Positions 17,273 to 26,719 are shown, counted from the first letter of the stretch. The stretch: 60,095 nucleotides of DNA from Pseudomonas grimontii (GCF_007858185.1 NZ_VFES01000031.1:1-60095), one strand, 5' to 3'. The notes: generated by a model not told the origin, from the sequence alone. A program made the numbers and translations.

Positions 17273-18300
17273 CCGCTATCACTATCCGCCTGCAAGGCTG
17301 TCGCAAGGCGTTCGCCGATGGCACCGTGGCTGTGCATGACCTGAACCTGACCGTCGAAGGCGGTGAAACTTTGGCGATCCTCGGCCCGTCCGGCTGCGGC
17401 AAGACCACCACCTTGCGCCTGATTGCCGGCCTGGAACGCCCGGACGTGGGCCAGGTTTTTTTCGGCACCGACGACGTCACCCGCCTGCCCATCGAGCGCC
17501 GCGACGTGGGCATGGTGTTCCAGAACTACGCGCTGTTTCCCAACCTGGATGTGGCCGGCAATATCGTCTACGGCTTGAAGATTCGCGGCATGGCGCCGCT
17601 TGCGCGGAACAAGCGCTGCGAGGAATTGCTGGAGCTGGTGGGCCTGCAAAACCATGGCAAGCGCAGCATCCACGAATTGTCCGGTGGCCAGCGTCAGCGC
17701 GTGGCCTTGGCCCGTGCCTTGGCGCCACGCCCCAAAGTGCTGTTGCTGGATGAACCGCTGGCGGCCCTCGATGCGCAATTGCGCGAACGCCTGCGCAGCG
17801 AGCTGAATGAACTGCTGCGCGGCCTTGGTATTACCTCGGTATTTGTCACCCACGATCAGGGCGAAGCCATGGCCCTGGGCGATCGTATCCTGGTGATGGA
17901 GCACGGCCGCGTCGCGCAACTGGCCAGCCCACGGGAGATCTACCAGCAACCGGCCAATGCGTTCGTCGCCGGTTTTGTCGGCAACCTCAATGCCTTTGCC
18001 GTCACCTCGCGAACTGCCCATGGCCTGAAAGTCTGCGGCGGCGAGTTGCCGTGGCAGGCCGCCGACGTGCCCAGCACGGTGTACTGCCGCCCCGAACACC
18101 TGCGGGTGATGGAGAGCGAGGGGCACTTGCACGGGCATCTATTGGCGCAGTTTTTCCAGGGCGCGCAAAGCCGCCTGCTGGTGGACGTGGGCGGCCCGCA
18201 GCCGCTGTTGGTGGACAGCAGCGACAACCAGCTCTACGCCGTCGGCACACCGATGGCCCTGGCTATCGCGCCGCACATGTTGTTCACCCTGAATGCGTGA
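17269..18300 (+). CDS. ABC transporter ATP-binding protein with C-terminal TOBE domain
   Basis: 343-residue ATPase of the importer. Walker A is GPSGCGKTT near residues 39-47, the signature LSGGQRQR near 138, Walker B VLLLDEPLAALD near 158 and the switch histidine in VTHDQGEA near 192. After about residue 235 a TOBE-type regulatory domain follows (NAFVAGFVGNLNAF, then STVYCRPEHLRV), as in PotA/UgpC-type ATPases. It ends the transporter part of the operon and is followed at once by the phosphodiesterase. Confidence 0.9.
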   Translation: MTAITIRLQGCRKAFADGTVAVHDLNLTVEGGETLAILGPSGCGKTTTLRLIAGLERPDVGQVFFGTDDVTRLPIERRDVGMVFQNYALFPNLDVAGNIVYGLKIRGMAPLARNKRCEELLELVGLQNHGKRSIHELSGGQRQRVALARALAPRPKVLLLDEPLAALDAQLRERLRSELNELLRGLGITSVFVTHDQGEAMALGDRILVMEHGRVAQLASPREIYQQPANAFVAGFVGNLNAFAVTSRTAHGLKVCGGELPWQAADVPSTVYCRPEHLRVMESEGHLHGHLLAQFFQGAQSRLLVDVGGPQPLLVDSSDNQLYAVGTPMALAIAPHMLFTLNA

Positions 18301-18310
18301 GAGTTTGCTT

Positions 18311-19144
18311 GTGAATCGTCCGTTTCTTGTTGCACAGATCAGCGACCTGCACCTTAAAGCCGGCCAGCGCCTGACGTATGGGGTGGTCGATACCCTGGGG
18401 GCGTTGCGCCGTGCCGTTGACCATTTGAACGCCAGCACCCCACGCCCCGATATCGTGGTGATCAGCGGTGACTTGGTGGACTTCGGCCGCGCCGATGAAT
18501 ACGCCGTGCTGCACCCCGAACTCGCGCGCCTGCACATGCCGTGCTACCTGGTACCGGGCAACCACGACACACGCGGGCCGTTGCTCGAGGCATTCCGTGA
18601 TCATGCCTATTTGCCGTTGTCGGCAGAGGGGCCGTTGGACTGGGTGGTGGACGAGCATCCACTGCGCCTGATCGGCCTGGACTCGACTATCCCGGGTGGG
18701 CACGGCGGCCAGCTAGTGGACAGCCAATTGCAGTGGCTGGACGCACAACTGACGCGACGTCCTGACACGCCGACGTTGCTGATCCTGCACCACCCGCCGT
18801 TTATCAGCGGCATCGGCCATATGGACCGAGAACCTTTTATCAACGCCGCCGCACTGGAGCGCGTCGTGGCGCGCCATCCGCAAGTGGAACGCCTGCTGTG
18901 CGGGCACCTGCACCGGCCGATGCAGCGACGCTTTGGCGGCAGCTTGAGTTGTGTGTGCCCCGGCACCTCCCATCAGATTGTGCTGGACCTGCAAGACGCC
19001 GCGCCCGCGCATTTCAACCTGGAGCCGGCGGGTTATCTGTTGCATCGCTGGGATGCGCAACACGGCTTGATCAGCCACAACGGCGTGTTCGGGGATTACC
19101 CGGGGCCGTATCCGTTTTATGACGCTCATGGATTGATTGACTGA
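18311..19144 (+). CDS. GpdQ-like metallophosphodiesterase
   Basis: 277-residue calcineurin-like phosphoesterase. All metal-binding motifs are present in order: D-x-H in ISDLH, GDLVD, GNHD, HHPP and GHLH. Their spacing, and blocks such as HLNASTPRPDIVVISGD and CPGTSHQIVLDL, resemble Enterobacter GpdQ, which cleaves glycerophosphodiesters, rather than CpdA. The GTG start at 18311 has GAGAG 7 nt upstream; an ATG at 18293 overlapping the ATPase gene would add six residues. As last gene of the LacI-ABC operon it probably cleaves the imported compound in the cytoplasm, since no signal peptide is seen. cAMP hydrolysis is an alternative. Confidence 0.83.
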   Translation: MNRPFLVAQISDLHLKAGQRLTYGVVDTLGALRRAVDHLNASTPRPDIVVISGDLVDFGRADEYAVLHPELARLHMPCYLVPGNHDTRGPLLEAFRDHAYLPLSAEGPLDWVVDEHPLRLIGLDSTIPGGHGGQLVDSQLQWLDAQLTRRPDTPTLLILHHPPFISGIGHMDREPFINAAALERVVARHPQVERLLCGHLHRPMQRRFGGSLSCVCPGTSHQIVLDLQDAAPAHFNLEPAGYLLHRWDAQHGLISHNGVFGDYPGPYPFYDAHGLID

Positions 19145-19291
19145 GGTTTTACGGAGGTTTCACTTCACTCAACTAGCTAATACGCACCTGAATAACCGTT
19201 AACGCCCCGGCCAACGTCACGTTTGGCCGACGGCATCCTGCTGCCCATTTTTTGCGCTCGGAACTTGGATTCCGCGCCGGAGTTCGTCCTG

Positions 19292-20611
19292 ATGAAAGCC
19301 ACGTTGAATGTATTAAGTGTATTGACCGGCGGCCTGGGCATTGCCCTGAGCCCCTTGGCGTCTGCTGACTTTTTGAGCGACAGCAAAGCCAACTTGAGCA
19401 TGCGTAACTTCTACTTCAATAACGACAACCGCGACGGCACGGCGGCACCGTCGAAGACCGAAGAGTGGGGCCAGGCCTTTATCCTCAACTACCAGTCGGG
19501 CTTCACCGACGGCACCGTCGGCTTTGGCCTGGACGCCATCGGCATGCTCGGCGTGACCCTTGACAGCAGCGCCGCGCGCCATGTCGGCAGCTCGATGATC
19601 CCCACCGAAGACGGCAAGGCCACGGACAACTGGGCCCGTGGCGGTGCCACCGCCAAGGCACGCTTTGCCAAGACCGAAGCGCGCTACGGCTACCTGCGCC
19701 CGAACCTGCCGATCCTGGTGAGCAACGACGGCCGCCTGTTGCCGCAGTCGTTCGAAGGCGGGCAAGTCACCAGCAAGGACATCGACAACCTGACCCTGGT
19801 CGGCGGCCAGCTTGAGCACACCACCGGTCGCGGCTCCAGCGACCGCAGTGGCCTGGCAGCGGCGGGCGGTACCCAGGAAAGCAATAAATTCACCTACGCC
19901 GGTGCGGACTATCAACTGACCAAGGACCTGATGGTCCAGTACTACTACGCCAACCTCGAAGACTATTACCAACAACATTTCGCCGGGTTGATCCACGTAT
20001 TGCCGCTGGGCGAATACGGCTCATTGAAAACCGACCTGCGCTACTTCAAGACCAGTTCCGACGGCAAAAACAGCAGCGCCGCCGGACGTGCCGAAGGCTA
20101 CAAATTGGGCGGCTTCACCAAGAACGGCAACGGTGAAATCGACAACAACACCTGGAGCGCCGCGTTCATCTACTCCCTGGGCCCGCACGCGATCACCGCC
20201 GGCTACCAGCAAGTCTCGGACGACAGCAACTTCGCCCAACTCAACCAGGGCGGCCTGGTGAACAAAGGCGAGGGCGGTGCCAGCCTGTACCTCTACACCG
20301 ACCGTACCGTGCAGACCTTCATCCAGGCCGGCGAACGCACCGCCTTTGCCCAGTACGCCTACGACTTCGCGTCGCTGGGTGTACCCGGCCTGAAGGCCTC
20401 GGTGATGTACCTCAAGGGCGAGCACATCCTCACCACCAGCGGCAACGACGCCAGTGAGTGGGAGCGGGACATCTCCTTGGATTACGTGGTGCAGAGCGGC
20501 ACATTCAAGAACGTCGGGTTCGGCTGGCGTAACGGCGTGTCGCGCAGTGAAGTGGCGCGGGACCAGGACCAGAACCGGGTGTTTGTGAGTTATTCGATTC
20601 CGTTGATGTAG
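19292..20611 (+). CDS. OprD-family outer-membrane porin (first copy)
   Basis: 439-residue outer-membrane channel. The signal peptide MKATLNVLSVLTGGLG...SPLASA ends near residue 26. The mature protein starts with the OprD hallmark DFLSDSKANLSMRNFYFNND and continues with EEWGQAFILNYQSGFTDG and many alternating aromatic beta-strands, ending in RVFVSYSIPLM near the C-terminus as an 18-strand barrel does. It is 147 bp downstream of the phosphodiesterase and may be the outer-membrane entry for that operon's substrate. It resembles the protein at 44099-45415. OprD channels take basic amino acids or small carboxylates; the substrate here is unknown. Confidence 0.9.
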   Translation: MKATLNVLSVLTGGLGIALSPLASADFLSDSKANLSMRNFYFNNDNRDGTAAPSKTEEWGQAFILNYQSGFTDGTVGFGLDAIGMLGVTLDSSAARHVGSSMIPTEDGKATDNWARGGATAKARFAKTEARYGYLRPNLPILVSNDGRLLPQSFEGGQVTSKDIDNLTLVGGQLEHTTGRGSSDRSGLAAAGGTQESNKFTYAGADYQLTKDLMVQYYYANLEDYYQQHFAGLIHVLPLGEYGSLKTDLRYFKTSSDGKNSSAAGRAEGYKLGGFTKNGNGEIDNNTWSAAFIYSLGPHAITAGYQQVSDDSNFAQLNQGGLVNKGEGGASLYLYTDRTVQTFIQAGERTAFAQYAYDFASLGVPGLKASVMYLKGEHILTTSGNDASEWERDISLDYVVQSGTFKNVGFGWRNGVSRSEVARDQDQNRVFVSYSIPLM

Positions 20612-20633
20612 TACCGCTAAGGACGTTCATCCC

Positions 20634-20661
20634 TGTAGGCGCGAGCGTGCTCGCTCCTATA
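20634..20661. repeat. REP-type hairpin
   Basis: TGTAGGCGCGAGC followed by GCTCGCTCCTATA is an imperfect inverted repeat 23 bp after the porin stop. It may also end or stabilise the porin mRNA; there is no T-tract. Confidence 0.5.
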
Positions 20662-20718
20662 GGGCGGGGCGAAGTCTGTGCCCGAGTAGTGGGGCTGGGC
20701 CAGTGATGGGTCGATCTT

Positions 20719-20732
20719 TTGAATACCTTCAA
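20719..20732. promoter_or_regulatory. Inverted repeat before metE, possible MetR site
   Basis: TTGAA-TACC-TTCAA lies about 100 bp before metE. MetR sites are TGAA-N5-TTCA; the 4-bp spacer here is one short, so the assignment is tentative. TAAAAT at 20761-20766 could be the -10 element. Confidence 0.3.
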
Positions 20733-20834
20733 CGTGAGGAAATCTTGTGATGGTCTGGAATAAAATGAGTTTGTCTCACGATGAGAGGGTGTCGACAATG
20801 GCTGCCATACCTACCGACATTGGAGTTGTAAGTC

Positions 20835-23123
20835 ATGGCAGTCGCTCATTCCCTTGGATTTCCGCGCATTGGACGCGATCGTGAACTGAAAAAGGCGCAG
20901 GAAGCGTTCTGGAAGGGCGAACTCGACGAAGCCGGCCTGCGGGCCGTTGGCCGTGACTTGCGCAAGACCCACTGGGATTTGCAAAAACAGGCCGGTATCG
21001 AGCTTCTGCCTGTCGGTGATTTCGCCTGGTACGACCAGGTGCTGAGCCACTCGCTGATGTTCGGCGTGATCCCCGAGCGTTTCCGTCCAGCCGACGGCAA
21101 CGCCACCCTGCATACCTTGTTCGGCATGGCCCGGGGTGTCAGCGACAGCTGCTGCGGCGGCGCCCACGCCCAGGAAATGACCAAGTGGTTCGATACCAAC
21201 TACCACTACCTGGTGCCTGAGTTCAGCGCCGACCAGCAATTCCAGCTGGGTTGGGAGCAGTTGTTCGAAGAGGTGCAGGAAGCCCGTGACCTGGGTCACA
21301 CCGTCAAGCCGGTGGTGATCGGCCCGCTGACCTATCTGTGGCTGGGCAAGGCCAAGGGCGGTGACTTCGACAAGCTCGACCTGCTTGAGCGCCTGCTGCC
21401 GTTGTACGGCCAGATCTTCCAGCGCCTGGCCGACCTCGGCGTGGAGTGGGTGCAGATCGACGAGCCGATCCTGGTGCTCGACCTGCCGCAGGACTGGAAA
21501 AACGCCTTTGAGCGTGCCTACAACCTGATCCAGCGTGACCCGCTGAAAAAGCTCGTGGCGACCTACTTCGGCGGCCTGGAAGAGAACCTCGGCCTGGCCG
21601 CGAACCTGCCGGTGGATGGCCTGCACATCGACCTGGTGCGTGCGCCGGAGCAGTACCCGACCATCCTTGACCGCCTGCCGGCGTACAAGGTGCTGTCCCT
21701 GGGCGTGGTCAACGGTCGTAACGTGTGGCGTTGCGACCTGGAAAACGCCCTGGCCACCTTGCAGCATGCCCATGAAAAACTGGGTGATCGCCTGTGGGTG
21801 GCGCCGTCCTGCTCCTTGCTGCACAGCCCGGTGGACCTGGGCCGTGAAGACCAGTTGGATGCCGAGCTGAAAAGCTGGCTGGCGTTCGCCGTGCAGAAGT
21901 GCGCCGAAGTGGCGGTGCTGACGCAAGCGGTTAACCAGCCGCAAGCGCCCAACGTCCTCGCCGCCCTGGCTGAAAGCCGCGCCGTGCAGGCATCCCGCGC
22001 TGCCTCGCCGCGTATCCACAAGCCGGCGGTACAAGCGCGTGTAGCGGCGATTACCGGCCAGGACAGCCAGCGCCAGTCGCCGTTTACCCAGCGCATCGAG
22101 AAACAACGTGCGGGCCTGAACCTGCCGCTGTTCCCGACCACCACCATTGGTTCGTTCCCGCAGACCGCGTCGATCCGCCTGGCGCGTCAGTCGTACAAGC
22201 AAGGCAAGTTGAGCCAGGCCGAATACGTCGAAGCCATGCACAGCGAGATTCGTCACGCCGTCGAGGTGCAGGAAAACCTCGGCCTGGACGTGCTGGTGCA
22301 CGGTGAAGCCGAGCGTAACGACATGGTCGAGTACTTCGCCGAGCAGTTGGACGGCTACGTGTTCACCCGCTTCGGTTGGGTGCAGAGCTACGGTTCGCGT
22401 TGCGTGAAACCAGCGGTGATCGTCGGCGACCTGAACCGCCCGAAGGCGATGACGGTGGAGTGGATCCGCTACGCCCAAGGCCTGACCCGCAAGGTCATGA
22501 AGGGCATGCTGACGGGCCCTGTGACCATGCTGATGTGGTCGTTCCCCCGCGAGGACGTGAGCCGCGAAGTGCAGGCCCGCCAACTGGCCCTGGCGATTCG
22601 CGACGAAGTGGTCGACCTCGAAGCCGCCGGCATCCGGATCGTGCAGATCGACGAAGCCGCGTTCCGCGAAGGCTTGCCGTTGCGCCAGGCGCAGTGGCAG
22701 GGGTACCTGGATTGGGCCACCGAAGTGTTCCGCCTGTGCGCCTCGGGCGTGCGGGATGAAACCCAGATCCACACGCACATGTGCTACAGCGAGTTCAACG
22801 ATGTGATCGAGTCCATCGCGGCCATGGACGCCGACGTGATCACCATCGAGACGTCACGCTCGGACATGGAGTTGCTGGACGCGTTCGAAGCCTTCGCCTA
22901 CCCCAACGACATCGGCCCGGGCGTCTACGACATCCACTCGCCACGGGTGCCGGATGCGTCGGAAATGGCCAACCTGCTGCGCAAGGCCGCCCAGCGGATT
23001 CCCGCCGAGCGTTTGTGGGTGAACCCGGATTGCGGGTTGAAGACGCGGGGGTGGCCGGAGACGGAAGCGGCGTTGATTCATATGGTCACCGCAGCTCGCC
23101 AGCTACGGGCTGAGTTGGCTTGA
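20835..23123 (+). CDS. metE: Cobalamin-independent methionine synthase
   Basis: 762-residue cytoplasmic enzyme that transfers a methyl group from methyltetrahydrofolate-triglutamate to homocysteine, the last step of methionine synthesis. The N-terminal half begins MAVAHSLGFPRIGRDRELKKA; the C-terminal catalytic half starts around residue 435 (FPTTTIGSFPQT). Zinc ligands are visible in HTHMC (near 648) and NPDCG (near 731), with the homocysteine-binding GEAERNDMVEYF around 495. Full length for the family (about 755). A zinc-independent role is excluded by these motifs. It stands alone, flanked by REP sequences. Confidence 0.97.
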   Translation: MAVAHSLGFPRIGRDRELKKAQEAFWKGELDEAGLRAVGRDLRKTHWDLQKQAGIELLPVGDFAWYDQVLSHSLMFGVIPERFRPADGNATLHTLFGMARGVSDSCCGGAHAQEMTKWFDTNYHYLVPEFSADQQFQLGWEQLFEEVQEARDLGHTVKPVVIGPLTYLWLGKAKGGDFDKLDLLERLLPLYGQIFQRLADLGVEWVQIDEPILVLDLPQDWKNAFERAYNLIQRDPLKKLVATYFGGLEENLGLAANLPVDGLHIDLVRAPEQYPTILDRLPAYKVLSLGVVNGRNVWRCDLENALATLQHAHEKLGDRLWVAPSCSLLHSPVDLGREDQLDAELKSWLAFAVQKCAEVAVLTQAVNQPQAPNVLAALAESRAVQASRAASPRIHKPAVQARVAAITGQDSQRQSPFTQRIEKQRAGLNLPLFPTTTIGSFPQTASIRLARQSYKQGKLSQAEYVEAMHSEIRHAVEVQENLGLDVLVHGEAERNDMVEYFAEQLDGYVFTRFGWVQSYGSRCVKPAVIVGDLNRPKAMTVEWIRYAQGLTRKVMKGMLTGPVTMLMWSFPREDVSREVQARQLALAIRDEVVDLEAAGIRIVQIDEAAFREGLPLRQAQWQGYLDWATEVFRLCASGVRDETQIHTHMCYSEFNDVIESIAAMDADVITIETSRSDMELLDAFEAFAYPNDIGPGVYDIHSPRVPDASEMANLLRKAAQRIPAERLWVNPDCGLKTRGWPETEAALIHMVTAARQLRAELA

Positions 23124-23914
23124 TATCGTAAAAATGTGGGAGGGGGCTTGCCCCCGATAGCCATGGGTATCTACACAACTTTTCAGCCTCTGACAAATCT
23201 CCCTGTGGTGAGCGGGCTAGTCCCGCGTTGGGCTGCGCAGCAGCCCCAGTAAAGCAGCATGCGGTGTATCAGAAACTCCATAGCGGCTGTTTTGGCGCCG
23301 CTACGCGGCCCAACGCGGGACAAGCCCGCTCGCCACAGGGGAACTCGCCAGTCTCTGAAAATTGTGTAGATACCTATGCCACGATGAGTATGGGTATCTA
23401 CACAACGTTGTATTAGCCAACGGTACCCACGATGCGAAGCGAGCCGCCCTTGATCTTGCTTTAGATCTTGATCTTGATCTCAGGCGCCCCCCCAAATCAC
23501 TGTCGGATTACGGGCACACCGAGCCTGGGCGAGGTGCCGAGTGGTGGGGCAAGAGCCCTTTGCTTACTTTGGGGCTTTTCCAAAGTGAGCCGCCGTCAGG
23601 GCGGAACCCTAAGCCGCCGTTACCGCAGCAACGGATATGTACCCGGTCCAATCCAAAAAAATGGTCGGCCCAGAGGCCGCCATCGGGGGCAAGTCCCGCT
23701 CCCACATTTAAGTCGCGATGCATCAGTTAGATAGTCGTCGGCTCCCGAGCCGTCACGGGAGCAAGCTCCCTCGCCACAGGCTCAGGGCGACGCCAAAGTT
23801 GTCTAGATACCCATGCCCCGATAGCAGAGTGTCAGTCAGCAGATTTGTTGGCTGACCCACCGCTATCGGGAGCAATCGTCGCACCGCCCCTCCCACATAT
23901 GGATCTGTGTCAGA
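23124..23914. repeat. Repeat island without genes
   Basis: This 791-bp gap is made largely of repeats: a REP at 23136-23160; the 20-mer CCATGGGTATCTACACAACT at 23161-23180; a large REPIN at 23201-23340 (arms CCCTGTGGTGAGCGGGC and GCCCGCTCGCCACAGGG); a back-to-back pair of 20-mer variants at 23361-23408; REP halves near 23677-23708 and 23736-23780; another 20-mer at 23797-23818; and REP halves near 23868-23900. Short open frames here do not look coding. Confidence 0.8.
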
Positions 23915-25069
23915 TTAGAGGTATTTGAGCCACGCCAGGTCGCGGCGGCGGGCCTTGAGCGCGGCGAACCAGCGCACCGGCGGGTAGAGCGCCAGGGGCA
24001 ATGCCAGCGCCATCAGCCACACCGCACCCATACTGTCGAAGCCAAAGTAGTTGCCATGGTTCAGGCCAAACAGCGCAACACACAGGACATACAGCACTTT
24101 CAGCACATAAAGATGCAGCAGGTAAAAGAACATCGGCACGGAACCAAACACCGCCAACACGCCGATCCAGCGTCGATGCCCCACGCGTTCAAACGCCAGC
24201 AACAGCAACAGCCCAATCCCCAGCGTCAATGCCAGGAACAACAGCGAAGGCGGGTACTTGGTGACGTTGAAAAAACTCATCAGCGTCTGCACGCCGCTGT
24301 CATACGCCTGCCACGGTTTCTCGCCGTAGCCATTGAGCACACGCAACAGCACAAACCCCAGCACCGCGCCCAAGCCGCCGAGCAGCAAATAGCGCTGGCG
24401 CACGGCAGGCAGCGTGGCCTTGGCAAACCACGGTCCCAGGCCGTAACCGAGGGCAATCACGCCGATCCACGGCAGCACCGGGTAAGTCGTGCGCAGACGC
24501 AGGCTGTCGGACACGTCAATCCAACTGCGGTCATGCAGGATCGTCCACGGAATATGCAGCGCCGAGCCTGGATCGAAGTGCAACCCATCCAGCAGGTTGT
24601 GCCCGCCGATGATCACCAGCGCCAGCCCAATCAACAGCGGGCGCGGCAGCCACACCAAGGCGGCGAGGGCGAGCATGCTGATGCCAATCGCCCAGATCAC
24701 CTGCAGATAGATCACGCTGGGCGGCAACTGGAACGTCCAGGCGAAGTTGACCAGGGTGAATTCCAGCACCACCAGGAACAGCCCGCGCTTGAACAGGAAT
24801 GCCGACACATCGCGGCGGCCCTGGTATTTCTGGCCGTATAAAAACGCGGATAAGCCCGTGAGCAACACAAACACCGGCGCACACAGGTGGGCGAGGGTGC
24901 GGCTGATAAACAGCGCGGGTTCGGTGCTGTCGATGCTCATCGGGTCGCTGACTTGTCGATGCAGCAGGAAGGTTTCGCGCACATGGTCGAGCAGCATGAA
25001 CAGGATCACCAGCCCGCGCAGGGCGTCGATGGAGAGCAGGCGTTGGCGCAGGGGAACGGCATCGGTCAT
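23915..25069 (-). CDS. DUF1624-type multi-pass membrane protein (acyltransferase-like)
   Basis: 384-residue integral inner-membrane protein with about ten hydrophobic helices. It begins with the family hallmark LLSIDALRGLVILFMLLDHVRE (about residues 10-31), which contains the R-G...D-H pair found in heparan-alpha-glucosaminide N-acetyltransferase-like and OpgC-like proteins. A PPSLLFLALTLGIGLLLL helix and a MFFYLLHLYVLKVLYVL helix follow. The ATG at 25069 is preferred; a GTG four codons earlier exists. It is monocistronic and divergent from the DUF924 gene. Acetylation of a sugar or envelope component is plausible but unproven. Confidence 0.8.
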   Translation of the reverse strand: MTDAVPLRQRLLSIDALRGLVILFMLLDHVRETFLLHRQVSDPMSIDSTEPALFISRTLAHLCAPVFVLLTGLSAFLYGQKYQGRRDVSAFLFKRGLFLVVLEFTLVNFAWTFQLPPSVIYLQVIWAIGISMLALAALVWLPRPLLIGLALVIIGGHNLLDGLHFDPGSALHIPWTILHDRSWIDVSDSLRLRTTYPVLPWIGVIALGYGLGPWFAKATLPAVRQRYLLLGGLGAVLGFVLLRVLNGYGEKPWQAYDSGVQTLMSFFNVTKYPPSLLFLALTLGIGLLLLLAFERVGHRRWIGVLAVFGSVPMFFYLLHLYVLKVLYVLCVALFGLNHGNYFGFDSMGAVWLMALALPLALYPPVRWFAALKARRRDLAWLKYL

Positions 25070-25206
25070 GGGCGGAATCACAGGGCAGGGCGGAAAATTG
25101 TCGTTATCTTATAACAATAATCAGCAGCTTGCCGTGACTCTCTAAAGCCCGACGCAGATCGTGGATTCTGATACCGTCAGTGAAATCGTTTTCGTAGGCC
25201 CTGAGC

Positions 25207-25743
25207 ATGAGCACCCCCCAAGCCGTCATCGACTTCTGGCAGCAAGCCGGCCCCAAACGCTGGTTCGCCAAGGACGATGCCTTCGACGCCACCTTCCGCG
25301 ACACTTTCCACGCCACCCACCTGCAAGCCGCCCGGCGTGAATTGGAAAGCTGGCTGGACTCAGCCGAAGGCACCCTGGCCTTGCTGATCCTGCTCGACCA
25401 ATACCCACGCAACGCCTTTCGCGGCACCGCGCATATGTTCGCCACCGACCCGCTCGCGCGCCTGTATGCCCAGCGCATGGTGGACGCCGGGCTCGACCGG
25501 CAGGTTGAGCCGGCATTGCGTGCGTTCTGTTATTTGCCGTTCGAACACTCGGAAGACCCAAAGGACCAGCAACGCTCCCTGACCCTCAACCAGCAGTTGG
25601 ACGCCAACACCTACCGCTGGGCCAAGCAGCACGCGCAGATCATCGAGCGCTTCGGGCGTTTTCCCCATCGTAATGCGGTGCTGGCCAGGGACACCACGGA
25701 TGAAGAACGCGCCTTTCTGGACAAGGGCGGTTTTGCCGGTTAA
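25207..25743 (+). CDS. DUF924 family protein
   Basis: 178-residue soluble protein with the TPR-like all-helical DUF924 fold. Family blocks are VIDFWQQAGPKRWFAKDDAFD at the N-terminus, LLILLDQYPRNAFRGTAHMFATDP in the middle and FCYLPFEHSEDPKDQQRSL, then RFGRFPHRNAVLARDTTDEE near the end. Length is typical. No enzymatic function is established for the family. It stands 96 bp before the glutathione transferase gene on the same strand. Confidence 0.9.
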   Translation: MSTPQAVIDFWQQAGPKRWFAKDDAFDATFRDTFHATHLQAARRELESWLDSAEGTLALLILLDQYPRNAFRGTAHMFATDPLARLYAQRMVDAGLDRQVEPALRAFCYLPFEHSEDPKDQQRSLTLNQQLDANTYRWAKQHAQIIERFGRFPHRNAVLARDTTDEERAFLDKGGFAG

Positions 25744-25839
25744 CCCGCTATTCCGTCCAGGAATGCCCCCATAAAAACAGCGCATTGTCTTTCCCGCCGC
25801 ACATCTCGTAGCGTAGGGCTTCACCCAAGGAGCCCCGCC

Positions 25840-26472
25840 ATGAACCAGCCCCCGTTACGCCTCTACGTTGATTCGCTCTACACCAGCCCGTACGCGATGT
25901 CGGTGTTCGTGACCCTGCGGGAAAAAGGCCTGGCCTTCGACCTGGTCACCATGGACCTGGAGGCCGCGCAAAACCAGACTGCCGATTTTGCCCAGCTGTC
26001 CGTGACCCAGCGGGTGCCGACCCTGGTGGAAGGCGATTTTGCCTTGTCGGAATCCTCCGCGATTACCGAATACCTGGACCAGGTCTACCCCGAGACCAGT
26101 GTGTACCCGGCCGATCCAAAACAGCGGGCGAGGGCGCGACAGGTACAGGCGTGGTTGCGCAGTGACTTGCTGCCGATTCGCCAGGAGCGTTCGACCCTGG
26201 TGGTGTTTTATGGGCAGAAAATGCCGCCGTTGTCAGCGCACGCCCAAGCGGCAGCACGCCGCTTGATCAGTGCGGCGCAGGCGCTGCTGGCGGGTGACCC
26301 GTCGTACTTGTTCGGTGAGTGGTGCATTGCTGACCTGGACCTGGCCGTGATGCTCAATCGCCTGATCCTCAACGGCGACAGCGTGCCCGCCGAGCTGGTG
26401 GACTACGCGCAACGCCAGTGGAGCCGGCCATCGGTACAGGAATGGCTCAACCAGCCACGTCCTGCGCTGTAG
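25840..26472 (+). CDS. yfcF: Glutathione S-transferase, YfcF-like
   Basis: 210-residue cytosolic transferase. The N-terminal thioredoxin-like domain (1-82) has LYVDSLYTSPYAMSVFVTLREKG, where Ser/Tyr residues take the catalytic position, the cis-proline in RVPTLVEGDF and the glutathione-binding ESSAITEYLD. The C-terminal helical domain contains FGEWCIADLDLAVMLNRL. This pattern fits YfcF, which has glutathione transferase and peroxidase activity. The 3' end overlaps the convergent gene at 26447 by 26 bp. Confidence 0.85.
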   Translation: MNQPPLRLYVDSLYTSPYAMSVFVTLREKGLAFDLVTMDLEAAQNQTADFAQLSVTQRVPTLVEGDFALSESSAITEYLDQVYPETSVYPADPKQRARARQVQAWLRSDLLPIRQERSTLVVFYGQKMPPLSAHAQAAARRLISAAQALLAGDPSYLFGEWCIADLDLAVMLNRLILNGDSVPAELVDYAQRQWSRPSVQEWLNQPRPAL

Positions 26473-26719
26473 CGTTTGCGGTCATTTGCGCCACGCGCCG
26501 GTCCAGGTCTTCCCAGTCCGCCATGCCCAGCACCCGCGTGGTGTTCAAACCACGCAGGTAGCCGCGCAATTGTTGGGCGCTGGCGCAGACTTGGTCTGGG
26601 TCGGCGTTCGGGGCCTGCAGCACGTGTTCATAGTCGGCCAGGTAATCGGCGACTCGCTCGCGAAACTCCGGCAAGACCGCTTCGCGAATACGGTCGAAGG
26701 TTTTCTGGTGGGGCTTCAT
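26447..26719 (-). CDS. Hypothetical protein, 90 aa
   Basis: Small, mostly helical soluble protein of unknown family. It starts MKPHQKTFDRIREAVLPEF and has a central YLADYEHVLQAPNADPDQVCASAQQLRGYLRGL segment. GGAGC at about 26724-26728 on the minus strand precedes the ATG. The 3' end runs 26 bp into the convergent glutathione transferase gene, which supports the codon use seen on this strand being real only upstream of about 26475. Confidence 0.6.
   Translation of the reverse strand: MKPHQKTFDRIREAVLPEFRERVADYLADYEHVLQAPNADPDQVCASAQQLRGYLRGLNTTRVLGMADWEDLDRRVAQMTANATAQDVAG

Noticed and set aside
20811..22778. A 655-codon minus-strand open frame opposite metE.
   Set aside because: A shadow of metE caused by high GC; no domain, and metE is full length.
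23362..23734. Two open frames in the repeat island after metE.
   Set aside because: They consist largely of translated REP and 20-mer sequences, with no ribosome binding site.
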